Notes: generated by a model not told the origin, from the letters alone. 64,000 bases of DNA from Pedobacter alluvionis (GCF_003664035.1 NZ_RCCK01000014.1:1-64000), one strand, 5' to 3'. Shown: positions 36,384 through 47,120, counted from the first letter of the stretch. Program-made: numbers and translations.

Positions 36384-36422
36384 TAAGAAAACACAATTCC
36401 TTAAAATTGACCACCCCTTGAT

Positions 36423-37010
36423 ATGAATAATGAGAAAAAACCAATAGATATAGTGCCAGTGTCAGATTTTGATGTAAAATCGTCTATTGAAATGCTCATT
36501 AAAATCACGGCTGGCAATGATCACCGCCTAAGTGATATGGCGGATAATAAAGCACAAATTCTGATTACAGTTAACTCTATTATTTTATCAGCGATTATTA
36601 GTCTTGGGATTGGACGTTTAAAGGATACACTTCATTTGATAATTCCATCGCTCATTCTACTAGCCACTAGCCTTATTACCTTGATTCTCGCTATTCTGGC
36701 AACCAGACCTTCACTTCCAAATGGCAAATTCACGGCAAAAGATTTATCAACGAAAAAAGTAAACCTTCTTTTTTTTGGAAATTTCTACAAAATGAAGATG
36801 GGTGATTATGCTGCAGGAATGACTCATGTATTGTGCGATGATGACTTTTTATACCAAAGCCTTATTAAAGATGAATATGTACAAGGCGTGGTTCTCGGCA
36901 GAAAATACAGGTTATTAAGGGCAGCTTATAATGTATTTATGTTTGGGTTGATTATTGTATTTTTAGCTTTTCTTCAATCAATGATATGGCACGATACCTT
37001 GTTGGGATAA
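36423..37010 (+). CDS. Pycsar-type membrane effector (PycTM/DUF5706-like), no cyclase nearby
   Basis: The 195-residue protein has the family signature HRLSDMADNKAQILITVNSI (residues about 34-53) at the start of its first membrane helix, a second helix directly after (about 70-92) and a third near the C-terminus (about 168-188). This is the layout of the membrane effector of Pycsar cyclic-pyrimidine phage defence, where cCMP/cUMP binding triggers membrane damage. The usual pyrimidine cyclase gene is missing on both sides, so it may be an orphan, respond to a distant cyclase, or have another role. It is monocistronic with its own -7 box. Confidence 0.8.
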   Translation: MNNEKKPIDIVPVSDFDVKSSIEMLIKITAGNDHRLSDMADNKAQILITVNSIILSAIISLGIGRLKDTLHLIIPSLILLATSLITLILAILATRPSLPNGKFTAKDLSTKKVNLLFFGNFYKMKMGDYAAGMTHVLCDDDFLYQSLIKDEYVQGVVLGRKYRLLRAAYNVFMFGLIIVFLAFLQSMIWHDTLLG

Positions 37011-37325
37011 CCAATATATTGTAGCAATGTGATTCAGTGTATGTGTTTCCCGCCCAATATTAAGGGCAAAAAATAATTACTAAAGAATACAGCATTTCTT
37101 AATAGTATGAAAGATGCTGACCACGATTAGCTATTAGACCTTTAAAACAATGGAAACTGCTAATAAAATAAATCCGATAGCTATCAGATCAGCATAACGA
37201 TCGCGTGAGGTAAACGGCTGTAAACACTCACTATGATTCAAATATTAATCGAACTAAGGTTAAAGCATTAGCCTTTCGATAAAAAAAGCAATTTCGAACA
37301 ACAACATACCCCAACAATAACAAAA
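37011..37325. other. Intergenic spacer before the AraC-type gene
   Basis: Nothing coding. It contains a GATAGCTATC-centred palindrome (near 37176) of the kind also seen at 47121-47140. The promoter of the following regulator is not evident. Confidence 0.5.
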
Positions 37326-38213
37326 ATGGAAAATACTCGTCATACAGACTATCTCTCTACATTTAAGGAAAGCTTTTACGTACTGACCGAAGTTGATGTT
37401 GAAAAGCTTCCACTTCAAAAAGCATTTCGTTCCAACCATTTTGCATTGATTGTATGTACCAAAGGTGAATTCGTATTTAAGCACAACTTATTACCTCAAA
37501 CCATAAAAAAGAGCCAGGCTTGCATTATCCTACACAACTCGCTTAATCTGATTGAGCATATTTCGGAAGATTTCTCCTTTCATTGCCTGGCTTTTACATT
37601 GCCTTTTTTGGAGCAACTGGCAATTTCATTAAGCACAGATGATATTTTCAAGTTATTCAACTCCACTACCCAATTACATTACGAATTAAGCGACAATGAA
37701 ACAGCTGATCTTTGTGCTGAAATGTCGTTGTTGAGAAAAAAGACAATATCCCTGGGAGACCGTTCTGAACCCTGGGATCCGATCAAATACCTGATTTTAA
37801 CCATCTTTTCTGATTTTGGAATTATTTTCAGCAAATACAATCAGGTCAGTCAAAATACTAATTTTACCCGGCGGGAAGCACTGGTATCTGGTTTTTTAAA
37901 ACTGCTGATGACCCATTTCACCAGGCAAAGGAGTGTTAACTTTTATGCCGATCAGTTATTCATTACCCCAAAATATCTATCACAGGTAACCAGGGAGGTG
38001 ACCAATAAAACTGCCGGGGAGATTATAGATGAATTTATTATACGTGAAGCCAAAATTTTATTAGAATCTCCGGCACAAAACGTTGCAATGGTGACCTCCA
38101 GTTTGGGCTTTAGTGACCAGTCTTTCTTCGGTAAATTTTTCAAGCGACATACCGGGCTTTCCCCTTCCTCCTATCGGTCGAAATCAAAAACACCTCATAA
38201 TCAACCATTTTAA
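37326..38213 (+). CDS. AraC-family transcriptional regulator
   Basis: The 295-residue protein has an N-terminal sensor half (about 1-180) and a C-terminal AraC HTH (about 190-290: NFYADQLFITPKYLSQVTRE and VAMVTSSLGFSDQSFFGKFFKRHTGLSPSSYR). It is followed after 159 bases by the RND efflux operon on the same strand, and similar regulators in Bacteroidota commonly control such pumps. A CCTAAC...GTTAGG dyad (38310-38331) upstream of the adaptor gene is a candidate site. Confidence 0.92.
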   Translation: MENTRHTDYLSTFKESFYVLTEVDVEKLPLQKAFRSNHFALIVCTKGEFVFKHNLLPQTIKKSQACIILHNSLNLIEHISEDFSFHCLAFTLPFLEQLAISLSTDDIFKLFNSTTQLHYELSDNETADLCAEMSLLRKKTISLGDRSEPWDPIKYLILTIFSDFGIIFSKYNQVSQNTNFTRREALVSGFLKLLMTHFTRQRSVNFYADQLFITPKYLSQVTREVTNKTAGEIIDEFIIREAKILLESPAQNVAMVTSSLGFSDQSFFGKFFKRHTGLSPSSYRSKSKTPHNQPF

Positions 38214-38309
38214 TACTATTTTTTTAGTAGACAAGCGATTGTTATTATTTTTAAAATCACATACATCTTAATTACCAGACCTCAAGAATAAGAGTTTTTG
38301 ACCAATTTT

Positions 38310-38331
38310 CCTAACATTCAAACCTGTTAGG
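38310..38331 (+). promoter_or_regulatory. Dyad upstream of the RND efflux operon
   Basis: CCTAAC (38310-38315) and GTTAGG (38326-38331) flank 10 bases, 41 bases before the adaptor ATG. It could be an operator for the efflux genes; chance cannot be excluded at this length. Confidence 0.35.
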
Positions 38332-38372
38332 TTTTAGGTATCAGCAGCATATTTGCAGACAAATTCAAAGCA

Positions 38373-39434
38373 ATGCAAACAACAGCTAAAAATACCACAT
38401 TTAGGAACAGGCTTTTCCAATTGTCACTCGCAATTGTTACTACGGTAACATTTGCCGCTTGCGGAAGTAAAAAAGCAGAGAAATCACCGAAAGAAGTTCC
38501 TGTTCCCGTTGAAGTCAAAATGATTTCAAATGCAGCAGAAACCAAAAAACTCTCCTATTCCGGAACGATAGATCCAGACAATACCGCACAAATAGGTTTT
38601 GCAGTACCAGGTGTGGTGAGCAATATAACCGTTCAGGAAGGGCAACATGTTAATAAAGGCCAGTTACTGGCAACCATCGACGCCACTGAATATACCAATT
38701 CGGTAGCCATCGCAAATGCAGCGCTGGAACAGGCTCAGGATATGTTTAACCGGTTGGAAGGATTATACAAAAAAGGGAGTTTGCCGGAAAAGGATTTTAT
38801 AGACATAAAGACCAAACTGGCCCAGGCTAAAGCAAGCAAAAACATCAATTCCAAAAGAGTATCAGACAGCAGGTTGTATGCTCCGATTTCGGGTATAGTC
38901 AGTTCCAAATCGGTAGAAAGGGGAAGTACAGCAGCTCCAGGGATTGTCGCCTTTACCATTATTAAGACAGACCAGGTTTATGCACGGATATCGGTTCCGG
39001 AAAGCGAAGTCGGAGAAATGAAAAAGTCGCTTAAGGTTACTGTTGAAGTACCTACGCTAAACAAGAGTTTTAACGGTGTGATCTCTATTGTTAATCCACA
39101 GGCAGATGCTGTTTCTAAAACCTATATCGTTAAAATCAGGTTAGACAATCCCAGTGGTATTTTATTACCGGGTATGATTACTAATGTGAACATCAATACC
39201 GGTGAAAAAATAAATGCGGTTATTGTACCCACTTCGGCCATCGTCCGGGATGCAGATGGCATTACCTATGTATTTATTGCTTCAGAAAACAAAAAGGCCA
39301 TAAGAAAAAGGGTAACTACCGGAAATCTTAGCGGAAGTAATGAAGTGACCATTACCGATGGACTTACAGCAGGCAATAACTTGATTGTTGCCGGGCAATC
39401 TAACCTAAAAGAAGGTACAGCAGTATCGTTTTAG
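38373..39434 (+). CDS. RND efflux periplasmic adaptor (HlyD/MFP family), lipoprotein
   Basis: The 353-residue protein has a lipoprotein signal (lipobox FAAC, Cys near residue 30), a barrel-sandwich/lipoyl part (VVSNITVQEGQHVNKGQLLATID, about 80-105), an alpha-hairpin (about 110-155), a second lipoyl half (LYAPISGIVSSKSVERGS) and beta-barrel and membrane-proximal domains. It links the inner-membrane pump to the outer-membrane channel. It starts a three-gene operon with gaps of 50 and 73 bases. Confidence 0.95.
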   Translation: MQTTAKNTTFRNRLFQLSLAIVTTVTFAACGSKKAEKSPKEVPVPVEVKMISNAAETKKLSYSGTIDPDNTAQIGFAVPGVVSNITVQEGQHVNKGQLLATIDATEYTNSVAIANAALEQAQDMFNRLEGLYKKGSLPEKDFIDIKTKLAQAKASKNINSKRVSDSRLYAPISGIVSSKSVERGSTAAPGIVAFTIIKTDQVYARISVPESEVGEMKKSLKVTVEVPTLNKSFNGVISIVNPQADAVSKTYIVKIRLDNPSGILLPGMITNVNINTGEKINAVIVPTSAIVRDADGITYVFIASENKKAIRKRVTTGNLSGSNEVTITDGLTAGNNLIVAGQSNLKEGTAVSF

Positions 39435-39484
39435 TCCACGCCTGATGACCTGGTAAATACACACACTTATCAATCTTATTCTTA

Positions 39485-42400
39485 ATGAAAAAACGAAATA
39501 TAAATTTCATAGAAGCTGCTATGAAATATAAACAGGTGACTTTTGTTATCACTGGAATGCTGCTACTGCTCGGACTGTATTCACTGCTGAATATGCCACG
39601 TTCCGAAGACCCTAAAATCGACCCACCGGTAGCCATGGTTTATGCATTTTACCCCGGGGCCAACGAGTTGCAGATGGAGAAGCAGGTTACCGACAAACTG
39701 GAACAATATCTTTTTTCTTTCGAGGAAGTAGATAAGGCAAAAACCAAATCGCAAACCAAAGACGGGAGTGTTTTTGTAACCGTACAGCTGAATGCCAATG
39801 TAAAAGACCGTAAAAAATTCTGGGCAACCCTGCAGCATGGGCTAAATACCGTTCTGCATGCCAATATCCCCTCTTCAGTAATGGGCCCTGTTGTAAACAG
39901 CAACTTTGGAGATGTAACTGCGCAAATTATTGCCATCTCCTCCGCATCAAGAAGTTATGCCGAACTGGAAGCTTACGTAGACCAGATGGAGGATGTATTG
40001 AAAACGATTCCCGAAGTTTCCAAAATCAACCGTTCAGGCGGACAAAAGCAGCAGATTTATGTTACCGTAGACGACAAAAAACTGAATCAGTATGGGTTCG
40101 ATCTGTCAACAATTGTAAGAACGCTCCAAAGTCAGAACGTGACCGGTTATTCAGGGGAAATGACTATAAACTCCAATACCATCCCCATTTTCACCAACAG
40201 CCAGTATAAAACTGAGGCAGATATTGCAAATCAGATTATTTATACCACGCCCCAGGGAACTGTGGTAAGGCTTAAAGATATAGCCGAAATAAAACGGCGT
40301 TATGAAGAGGAATCATCCTTTATCAGAATAGGGAACAATAAAGTAATGCTCGTTACAACGGAAATGCAGCCAGGCAATAACATTGTAGCATTTGGAAAAA
40401 AGGTAGACGAAAAATTAGCCCAGTTTAAAAAGACACTGCCGGGCGATGTTAAATTTGACACCATAGTTGATCAGCCCAAAGTTGTTGATGAAAGTATTAG
40501 TCATTTTATGGTCGAGTTTGGCCTGGCTATCCTTTCTGTAATCATCGTTGTGATGCTATTGCTGCCAATCAGGGTTGCAGCAGTTTCTTCTGTTGCTGCG
40601 CCAATTGCTATCCTGATCACCTTTGGGATCATGTACATCATGGGTGTTGAACTTCATCAGGTATCTCTCGCCGCATTGATTATCGTTTTGGGGATGGTTG
40701 TGGATAATGCCATAGTAGTGGTAGATAACTATGTAGAAAAACTGGATGAAGGCATTACCCCCTGGACAGCCGCATGGCAGGCCGCAAAACAATTAAGCAT
40801 ACCCATTTTTACGGCTACACTGGCCATCATTTTCGCCTTTGCACCATTAGCCATTTTCATGAATGGAATCACTAAAGATTTTATGGCCTCATTACCCATT
40901 ACGGTAGCAATAGCGCTCATCACGTCAATGCTGGTGGCATTACTGCTTACGCCCTACATGTCTTATATTTTTATCAAAAAAGGACTTAAACACCAGGTAA
41001 GCGACAGGCCACCGAAAATATCACTACTGGATAGATTGCAGAACGTATTCAATGCTGGCGCAGAGTTCTGCTTCCGCTGGCCGAAAGCTACTATGGCCGC
41101 AGCGGTGGTTGCTGTGCTACTGTCCTTTGTAACCGCAGGACAGGTAAGCCAGGAGTTTTTTCCTACCAGCGAACGCAACCAGTTCAACATCGAAGTATGG
41201 ATGCCCAATGGTACCGCTCTTGCCAAAACAGAAAAAACCGTTCGCGGGATAGAAGCCATCCTCACGAAGGATAAACGCGTTGTAGGTACTGCGAGTTTTG
41301 TGGGTACCAGTTCTCCCCGCTTCCAGAGCTCCTACGCTCCTGAAATTCCACGCAGAAATTTTGCGCAGATTTTTATTACTACCGAAAGTGCAAAGGCAAC
41401 AGATGAAATTGTGCATGAATACCGCAAAAAATTTGAAGGGTTTGTTAAGGATGGTTATGTCCGATTTAGACAGCTCAGTTTTCAGGAGGGATCTCCAATT
41501 GCCATTCGTGTAATTGGCACCGATCTGAACAATCAGAAACGCATGGCCACGCAGATAGAAAATATTCTTAAGCAGGCAAAGGGAACCAACTGGGTACATC
41601 GCGATTATGAGGATGACTACCTGGGCGCTGACCTGGAAATAAAAGAAGATGTTGCTGCACGGTTGGGCATTCAGAACCAGGCCATTACACAAACACTTGG
41701 CGCTGGCCTTAAAGGCTTTGCCGTTTCACAGCTTTGGGAAGGTAATAAACCTGTTGATATATTCCTCAGGCTTGACAGCAATAACCGCAAAGATTTCAAC
41801 GTGTTAGGAAATATCCATCTGAGTACGGTTTATGGAACAAAAGTACCATTAAAAGAGGTAGCTGAACTGAAACCTTCCTGGCACACCGGTGTAATTGCGC
41901 ATCGTAATGGTATACGGACTTTAACCGTACTTTCAGAAGCTCAGAATGGCATCAGATCATCCGAGATCCTAAAAACGGTTAGGCCCGCAATTGATAAGCT
42001 TAAGCTACCCGAAGGCATTACCTTACAATATGGCGGCGATGCAGAATCAAGCAGCGAGAACCAGCCTGGAATGATGACTGCGCTCGGCGTGAGTTTGGTA
42101 CTCATATTTATTACCCTGCTGTTTCAGTTTAAAAGCTTTGGAAAAAGTCTTATTATCCTGGCAACATTCCCTTTGAGTTTACTTGGAGCTTTCCTCGGTC
42201 TATATGTAACGGGCAACCCGATGGGAATGACCGCCTTTATGGGAATCATCAGTTTGATCGGTATCGTGGTAAGAAACGGAATTATCCTGGTTGATTATGC
42301 CGACGAACTGGTAACAGAACACGGATATACCATAAAAGCCGCCGCACTGGCATCTGCAAAACGACGTATGCGTCCAATATTCTTAACATCGGCCGCTGCA

Positions 42401-42613
42401 GCCGTTGGTGTAGTGCCTATGATTGCCGGAAAATCGCCACTTTGGGCACCTCTGGGCAGCGTGTTGGCCTTTGGTCTGATTGTATCGATGATACTTACAC
42501 TTTTTGTTGTTCCGGTGCTTTACTACCGCTTTATCAAACCCGGGCTGCCCGTTAATGACCAGTCAGATTCGGAAGCTGATATTCAATATAAGCCATCACA
42601 TACACACCCATAA
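39485..42613 (+). CDS. RND efflux transporter permease (AcrB-like)
   Basis: The 1042-residue protein has the standard RND layout: TM1 near residue 20, a large periplasmic loop, TM2-6 (about 340-500), a second loop and TM8-12 (about 860-1020). The proton-relay helix TM4 reads GMVVDNAIVVVDN, where AcrB has DD; one aspartate is kept and the other is Asn, which is a usual variant in this branch. Conserved PRSEDPKIDPP at the start of the first loop fits the heavy-substituted/HAE1-like subgroup common in Bacteroidota. It exports unknown toxic compounds with its adaptor and TolC-type partner. Confidence 0.95.
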   Translation: MKKRNINFIEAAMKYKQVTFVITGMLLLLGLYSLLNMPRSEDPKIDPPVAMVYAFYPGANELQMEKQVTDKLEQYLFSFEEVDKAKTKSQTKDGSVFVTVQLNANVKDRKKFWATLQHGLNTVLHANIPSSVMGPVVNSNFGDVTAQIIAISSASRSYAELEAYVDQMEDVLKTIPEVSKINRSGGQKQQIYVTVDDKKLNQYGFDLSTIVRTLQSQNVTGYSGEMTINSNTIPIFTNSQYKTEADIANQIIYTTPQGTVVRLKDIAEIKRRYEEESSFIRIGNNKVMLVTTEMQPGNNIVAFGKKVDEKLAQFKKTLPGDVKFDTIVDQPKVVDESISHFMVEFGLAILSVIIVVMLLLPIRVAAVSSVAAPIAILITFGIMYIMGVELHQVSLAALIIVLGMVVDNAIVVVDNYVEKLDEGITPWTAAWQAAKQLSIPIFTATLAIIFAFAPLAIFMNGITKDFMASLPITVAIALITSMLVALLLTPYMSYIFIKKGLKHQVSDRPPKISLLDRLQNVFNAGAEFCFRWPKATMAAAVVAVLLSFVTAGQVSQEFFPTSERNQFNIEVWMPNGTALAKTEKTVRGIEAILTKDKRVVGTASFVGTSSPRFQSSYAPEIPRRNFAQIFITTESAKATDEIVHEYRKKFEGFVKDGYVRFRQLSFQEGSPIAIRVIGTDLNNQKRMATQIENILKQAKGTNWVHRDYEDDYLGADLEIKEDVAARLGIQNQAITQTLGAGLKGFAVSQLWEGNKPVDIFLRLDSNNRKDFNVLGNIHLSTVYGTKVPLKEVAELKPSWHTGVIAHRNGIRTLTVLSEAQNGIRSSEILKTVRPAIDKLKLPEGITLQYGGDAESSSENQPGMMTALGVSLVLIFITLLFQFKSFGKSLIILATFPLSLLGAFLGLYVTGNPMGMTAFMGIISLIGIVVRNGIILVDYADELVTEHGYTIKAAALASAKRRMRPIFLTSAAAAVGVVPMIAGKSPLWAPLGSVLAFGLIVSMILTLFVVPVLYYRFIKPGLPVNDQSDSEADIQYKPSHTHP

Positions 42614-42686
42614 AACGAACCTGATCTTGCCCTATTGGAAAGTTTAACGTCCGGTAGCTTAATCAGGGTTACTTAAAAATAAACGT

Positions 42687-43973
42687 ATGAATCTTAGAAT
42701 CGCAATTACTGCAATTATGCTATTTGCAGTACAGCAAACATACAGCCAGGATAAAAAGTATTCACTTTTGGAATGCAGGAAGCTGGCTATTGAACAGAAC
42801 AAAAGAATGAAAGCTGCTCAATTTGACATCGACGCCGCAAAAGCGCAGTCACAGTCCGTTATTGCCGGCGCAAAACCTGCAATTGACGGTTCTGCTATGG
42901 GCGTTCATCTGGGCAAACCCATTGGAGGTGCATTAAATGGGGCCATACCTGATTTTTTTGGGAGTACCACCTTAACAGGAAGCATTCCCATTTATACCGG
43001 TGGAAAACTTCAGAACGGCAAGGCAGCCGCTGCCAAGGGTGTCGAAATCAGTGAAACACAAAAAATACTCATCGCATCAGAGGTAGAACTAAACGTAGAT
43101 AAAGCATATTGGCAGGTAGCTCAGGTAAAGGAAAAGATTAAAGTAGCCAATCAATACCGGAATATGCTACTGGCACTGGAGAAAGACCTTAAAAATGCTT
43201 TCAACGCAGGCCTGATCTATAAAAACGATCTGCTAAGGGTTCAGGTAAACCTAAATGAAGCTAACCTCAATATCCAAAAGGCGGAAGACGGCCTGCTTTT
43301 GGCTAAGTTAAGTCTTGCACAGATTATCGGCTTCGCCGGACAATCTGATTTTAGTATTGCAGACTCATTGACTGGAAATTTTGAGGAACTGAAAAATCCG
43401 GCTGTATTGTCATCAGTGGCCGGCAGACCTGAGCTGCTCATCATGAAAAAGTCGATTGAAGCTGAAGAATTCCAGAAAAAAATTCTTCAGGGCGACAGGC
43501 GGCCAACTTTCGGGTTATCTGTTAGTGGCATTACCTCTGTCGGCAAAGGCGTCAACATCAAAGATGGGTCTAATTTTATGGGATCATATTATGCTTTAGC
43601 CAATATTAGTATCCCTATTTTTGATTGGGGCAGAAAGAGTAATAAGGTTAAGGAGCAGGCCTTTAAGATTGCCTCGCAGCAACAACAGCTCGAAGAAGCC
43701 AGGGAAATGGTAAACCTGGAAATACAGTCAGCATACCTTCAGTTAAACCAAGCCTCAAAAAAAATAAAACTATCCGATTTATCCCTGAAACAGGCTTCAG
43801 AAAACCTTCGGATTACCCAGGATAGGTTTAAGGCAGGAACAGTAATTGGAAAAGATGTATCTGAGGCACAGGCGATTTGGCAGCAGGCCTATAATGAAAC
43901 CATCGATGCCAGGATAGAATACAGAATCAATGAAGCCATACTTAAAAAAGCAATTGGTGAATCAGCACAGTAA
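42687..43973 (+). CDS. TolC-family outer-membrane efflux channel
   Basis: The 428-residue protein has a short signal peptide (AITAIMLFAVQQTYSQ) and two OEP repeats (starting near YSLLECRKLAIEQNKRM and after residue 230), ending in RIEYRINEAILKKAIG. It is the third gene of the RND operon and completes the trans-envelope pump. Confidence 0.95.
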   Translation: MNLRIAITAIMLFAVQQTYSQDKKYSLLECRKLAIEQNKRMKAAQFDIDAAKAQSQSVIAGAKPAIDGSAMGVHLGKPIGGALNGAIPDFFGSTTLTGSIPIYTGGKLQNGKAAAAKGVEISETQKILIASEVELNVDKAYWQVAQVKEKIKVANQYRNMLLALEKDLKNAFNAGLIYKNDLLRVQVNLNEANLNIQKAEDGLLLAKLSLAQIIGFAGQSDFSIADSLTGNFEELKNPAVLSSVAGRPELLIMKKSIEAEEFQKKILQGDRRPTFGLSVSGITSVGKGVNIKDGSNFMGSYYALANISIPIFDWGRKSNKVKEQAFKIASQQQQLEEAREMVNLEIQSAYLQLNQASKKIKLSDLSLKQASENLRITQDRFKAGTVIGKDVSEAQAIWQQAYNETIDARIEYRINEAILKKAIGESAQ

Positions 43974-44149
43974 GATAAGGCTTTTGATCGGTCTATTAAT
44001 ATAGGATAGAACATGTATCACATCACCCATGCCATATGGCTAAACCAGGATATATAGCTGAGTCGAATTTGATTGAAATGGACTGCAATCTTACCAGAAA
44101 TTCAATGCTGAGTAGAACAGTTAATCTTAACAAGATCTTAATTAACTAA

Positions 44150-46423
44150 ATGATGCAAACTCCTGCGTTTACATTTCATACTAATCCAACAATCGACCGT
44201 TTGATTCTGAGCGATTTGTCATTCAGGCCACTCGAAAACTACCTGAAAAAATTAAACCGCTCTTCACCGATTAGAATGAGAATGATAGATGAGCTGATTG
44301 AAACGCTGCAACAATATTTAACTGGTAACAAGGACAATTCGCCCTTGCTTCCCGGCCCTGATGACCAATCCTTATTTGATTTAATTTATCTGGCATTGAG
44401 CCCATTATTTGCCGATGAACGTAATTGTTTTTTGGCAATAGCCTCGCCATTGCCGGGGAAAGTACATTATTGCACAGCCGCATTTGAAGATCTTTTTAAA
44501 AATGGTATGGCAAAGGCAAAAAGCGTTGGCGGTACAGATCAGGACGTAAATCTGTTAAATGAATATAAGAATTATATCTACCGCCTGATTTTAAGCCAAT
44601 GTTATCACTTTTCCTTTCAGATACTGGAACCAGGACATTATACCTATACTAACCCTGAAACCGGGCTGGAAGAATATTACAAGGTAAATATCGATACCAG
44701 ATTTATAGAGGTGGTGGTTACAGGTGAGTTGCCTGATGTCACGATGGATAGTATCATCAATGCCGGCCCTGCCCGCATAGACCCATTAACAATACTGGAA
44801 AAGATTTTACCATTGCACTTTTTTAAACTATCCGGTTTTGCTGTAATTACGCTGGAAAATATTACTGATACCTTTGCAATTGATCAGATCAGAAACGAAA
44901 TTGTAAACCATGAAAACGAGGATCACATCTACCAGCAGGTGATTAAAAGCCTGAGTATACTCTCGGGCAATAATGCTGTTCATTTTAGTTTAAAACCTTT
45001 GACCAGGTTAAACAATGAGACAATTGTAGATATCAACCCGAAAATACACAGTTTCATGATGGATTTAGCCGAACAATTTGAAGACGAAATAATGCTTCAA
45101 TCACTCTTTAGTGGGTACCAGGAAAATCCGGTTACGTATTACTTTTCTTCAGCCAATAATGCTGGAAACAATTTTGAAATTCCTATTCAAGATCTTTTGG
45201 AATCAAAAAAAGTTAAAGTTTATGCTTGTCTGCCGCTACTTTTCAAACAAAAGGTTGTTGGCATTTTGGAAATATATGCTTTCAAAGAGATCTTATTCTT
45301 TGAAAACATTTTGGCGAAAATAGCAGTAGCATTGCCTTTACTCAGCCAGTTAACAAAAAATAGTGCCGATCACTTTTCAGATAAGATCAATGATGTTGTG
45401 CGGCGACACTTCACTGTTCTGCAACCGGCCGTTCTGTGGAAATTCCATCTTGCGGCCTGGAATTACCTGCAAAAAGAGCAGAACATGGAAGCCGGTGCCG
45501 CCATAGAATCTATCACATTTGATGGCGTTTATGCTATTTATGGCGCAATTGACATCAAAGATTCTACACTAAAACGTAATGATGCACTATTGAAGGACAT
45601 TCATAATATGCTGGACGAATCCATAAGAATATCAGACAAGCTGATCATTGCCGGGTATCCTGCTGAAAAGATCAAAACATCATGTGTGAAATTCAAATCC
45701 AGATACCAGCATGCGGTTACCTTAAAGGACGAAATAGCTATTTTAACCTTTCTACGCCTTTATTTAAAACCACTCTTAATGCCCCTGGCAGAGGAAGAGC
45801 CTGATTATTTAGCTTATGCTAACGCTTATCTGGAACAGGTTGGTAATGGAAATAGTGCAAGCCATGTTAACCGTAACATTTTAGAGCAAAAAATTGGGCA
45901 GTTAAACGAAGATATAACGGGACTTATGGCCAGGATGATCGAGGATTTGCAGCAATTACATCCTGGTTACATTAAGACATTTAGAACTGACGGAATTGAA
46001 AGTGATATTTACATCGGTCAATCTATTACACCAGGGTCGAAATTAGATGGCGGTAAAATCAGGGCATATCGGGCTTTGCAGCTTCGTTATATGGCATTGA
46101 TTGCAAAGTATTCCGCTCAAACGTCATTGTTATCCACATCTGCGCTAACCACTACACAACTCATCTTTGCACCCGGTACTCCCATTACCATTACTTTTCG
46201 TAATGATGAAAAGCGGTTTGATGTGGAAGGAGCAGATAACATCAATTATGAAATAACTAAAAAGCGAATCGATAAGATTTGTATCAAAGGAAACACCGAA
46301 AGGTTGAATCAACCCGGTAAAATAGCTATTGTATATCAGGATGATGACATTAAAAAGGAGTATTTGCATCTCATAAGCGTATTACAGAAAGAAGGTATTT
46401 TGCGTGAAAATGTAGAAATTTAG
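44150..46423 (+). CDS. Large soluble protein with a GAF-like domain
   Basis: The 757-residue protein has no signal peptide or membrane segment. A central region (about residues 270-410: QQVIKSLSILSGNNAVHFSL ... VKVYACLPLLFKQKVVGILEI) looks like a GAF sensor domain. The part around residues 455-480 (FDGVYAIYGAIDIKDSTLKRN) is well structured but not assignable. The gene follows the TolC gene by 176 bases on the same strand but is probably separate. Likely a cytoplasmic sensor of unknown output; no kinase or DNA-binding motif is visible. Confidence 0.55.
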   Translation: MMQTPAFTFHTNPTIDRLILSDLSFRPLENYLKKLNRSSPIRMRMIDELIETLQQYLTGNKDNSPLLPGPDDQSLFDLIYLALSPLFADERNCFLAIASPLPGKVHYCTAAFEDLFKNGMAKAKSVGGTDQDVNLLNEYKNYIYRLILSQCYHFSFQILEPGHYTYTNPETGLEEYYKVNIDTRFIEVVVTGELPDVTMDSIINAGPARIDPLTILEKILPLHFFKLSGFAVITLENITDTFAIDQIRNEIVNHENEDHIYQQVIKSLSILSGNNAVHFSLKPLTRLNNETIVDINPKIHSFMMDLAEQFEDEIMLQSLFSGYQENPVTYYFSSANNAGNNFEIPIQDLLESKKVKVYACLPLLFKQKVVGILEIYAFKEILFFENILAKIAVALPLLSQLTKNSADHFSDKINDVVRRHFTVLQPAVLWKFHLAAWNYLQKEQNMEAGAAIESITFDGVYAIYGAIDIKDSTLKRNDALLKDIHNMLDESIRISDKLIIAGYPAEKIKTSCVKFKSRYQHAVTLKDEIAILTFLRLYLKPLLMPLAEEEPDYLAYANAYLEQVGNGNSASHVNRNILEQKIGQLNEDITGLMARMIEDLQQLHPGYIKTFRTDGIESDIYIGQSITPGSKLDGGKIRAYRALQLRYMALIAKYSAQTSLLSTSALTTTQLIFAPGTPITITFRNDEKRFDVEGADNINYEITKKRIDKICIKGNTERLNQPGKIAIVYQDDDIKKEYLHLISVLQKEGILRENVEI

Positions 46424-46591
46424 CACCTGGAAGACTTGAAAGATGTTTTTGGTTTAATGGCGATCCGGGTAGAGATTTAAATATAGAGGTAAAGGAAACC
46501 GTTTAAGGACATACAGGCGGCGTAAATAAGAATGAATCTTCTTTGATCTCTTTAATTATCTTAAAAGAGCTGCTGGTCACAGAAAGGTGGC

Positions 46592-46654
46592 ATTCCGTTA
46601 TGCTAAAATCCCGAACAGCCGTTTATTGCCCTTTTTACCCGTGCTGCTCCGACA
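46592..46654. repeat. Short dispersed repeat, copy 2
   Basis: The counterpart of 33277-33337, with ATTCCG, TATGCTAAAATCCC, AGCCGTTTATTGCCC and CTGCTCCGACA in the same order. Confidence 0.75.
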
Positions 46655-47120
46655 CAGCTGTACACCAACAATACCTTAAGATAACTTTCTCCTTACCTGT
46701 TATTGAGTTATTGTTTACCTTCCAACCCAAAGCGAGGTAAATCTTTAACCTACCAAATCTAAACCAGAGCTACAACTCAACCGAAGTTAGGGTGAAGTAG
46801 TGTGCAAGCAAGCCATACGCTAACCTGGCCGGAAGGCGGCCTGAACGTGGGGTAAATGTGGCGTGAAGGTGGAATTGGAATATTTTTTTTGGGGATTTTT
46901 AATCAGATGGATTGATTTGGGTGATCATCTCTTTTTGATTATCCTAATATACTAAAATTATGGCTATCCGGAATGGAATGATCAAAATTAAGGGCAATTT
47001 CGGCTGAGCGTGAGCGGGTAGTCAGCTTTATGGTATTTCATAAACAGGTCAAAGAGGCTGTATCAAAAATATTTATGCTGGCCCACTAAGCAAATTATAT
47101 TTTGAGACGTCGTCATTCCC

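Noticed and set aside
41117..41692. 191-codon leftward frame
   Set aside because: It is the shadow of the RND permease gene, which has full family support.
39485..42613. RND permease as a dead pump because TM4 has DN instead of DD
   Set aside because: VDNAIVVVDN is a frequent natural form in this branch and the rest of the protein is complete.
44150..46423. Class III nucleotide cyclase domain in the GAF-type protein, which could have been a partner of the Pycsar-type effector
   Set aside because: The AIDIKDST stretch is suggestive, but the metal-binding aspartate pair and other cyclase residues cannot be aligned, and the genes are about 7 kb apart.
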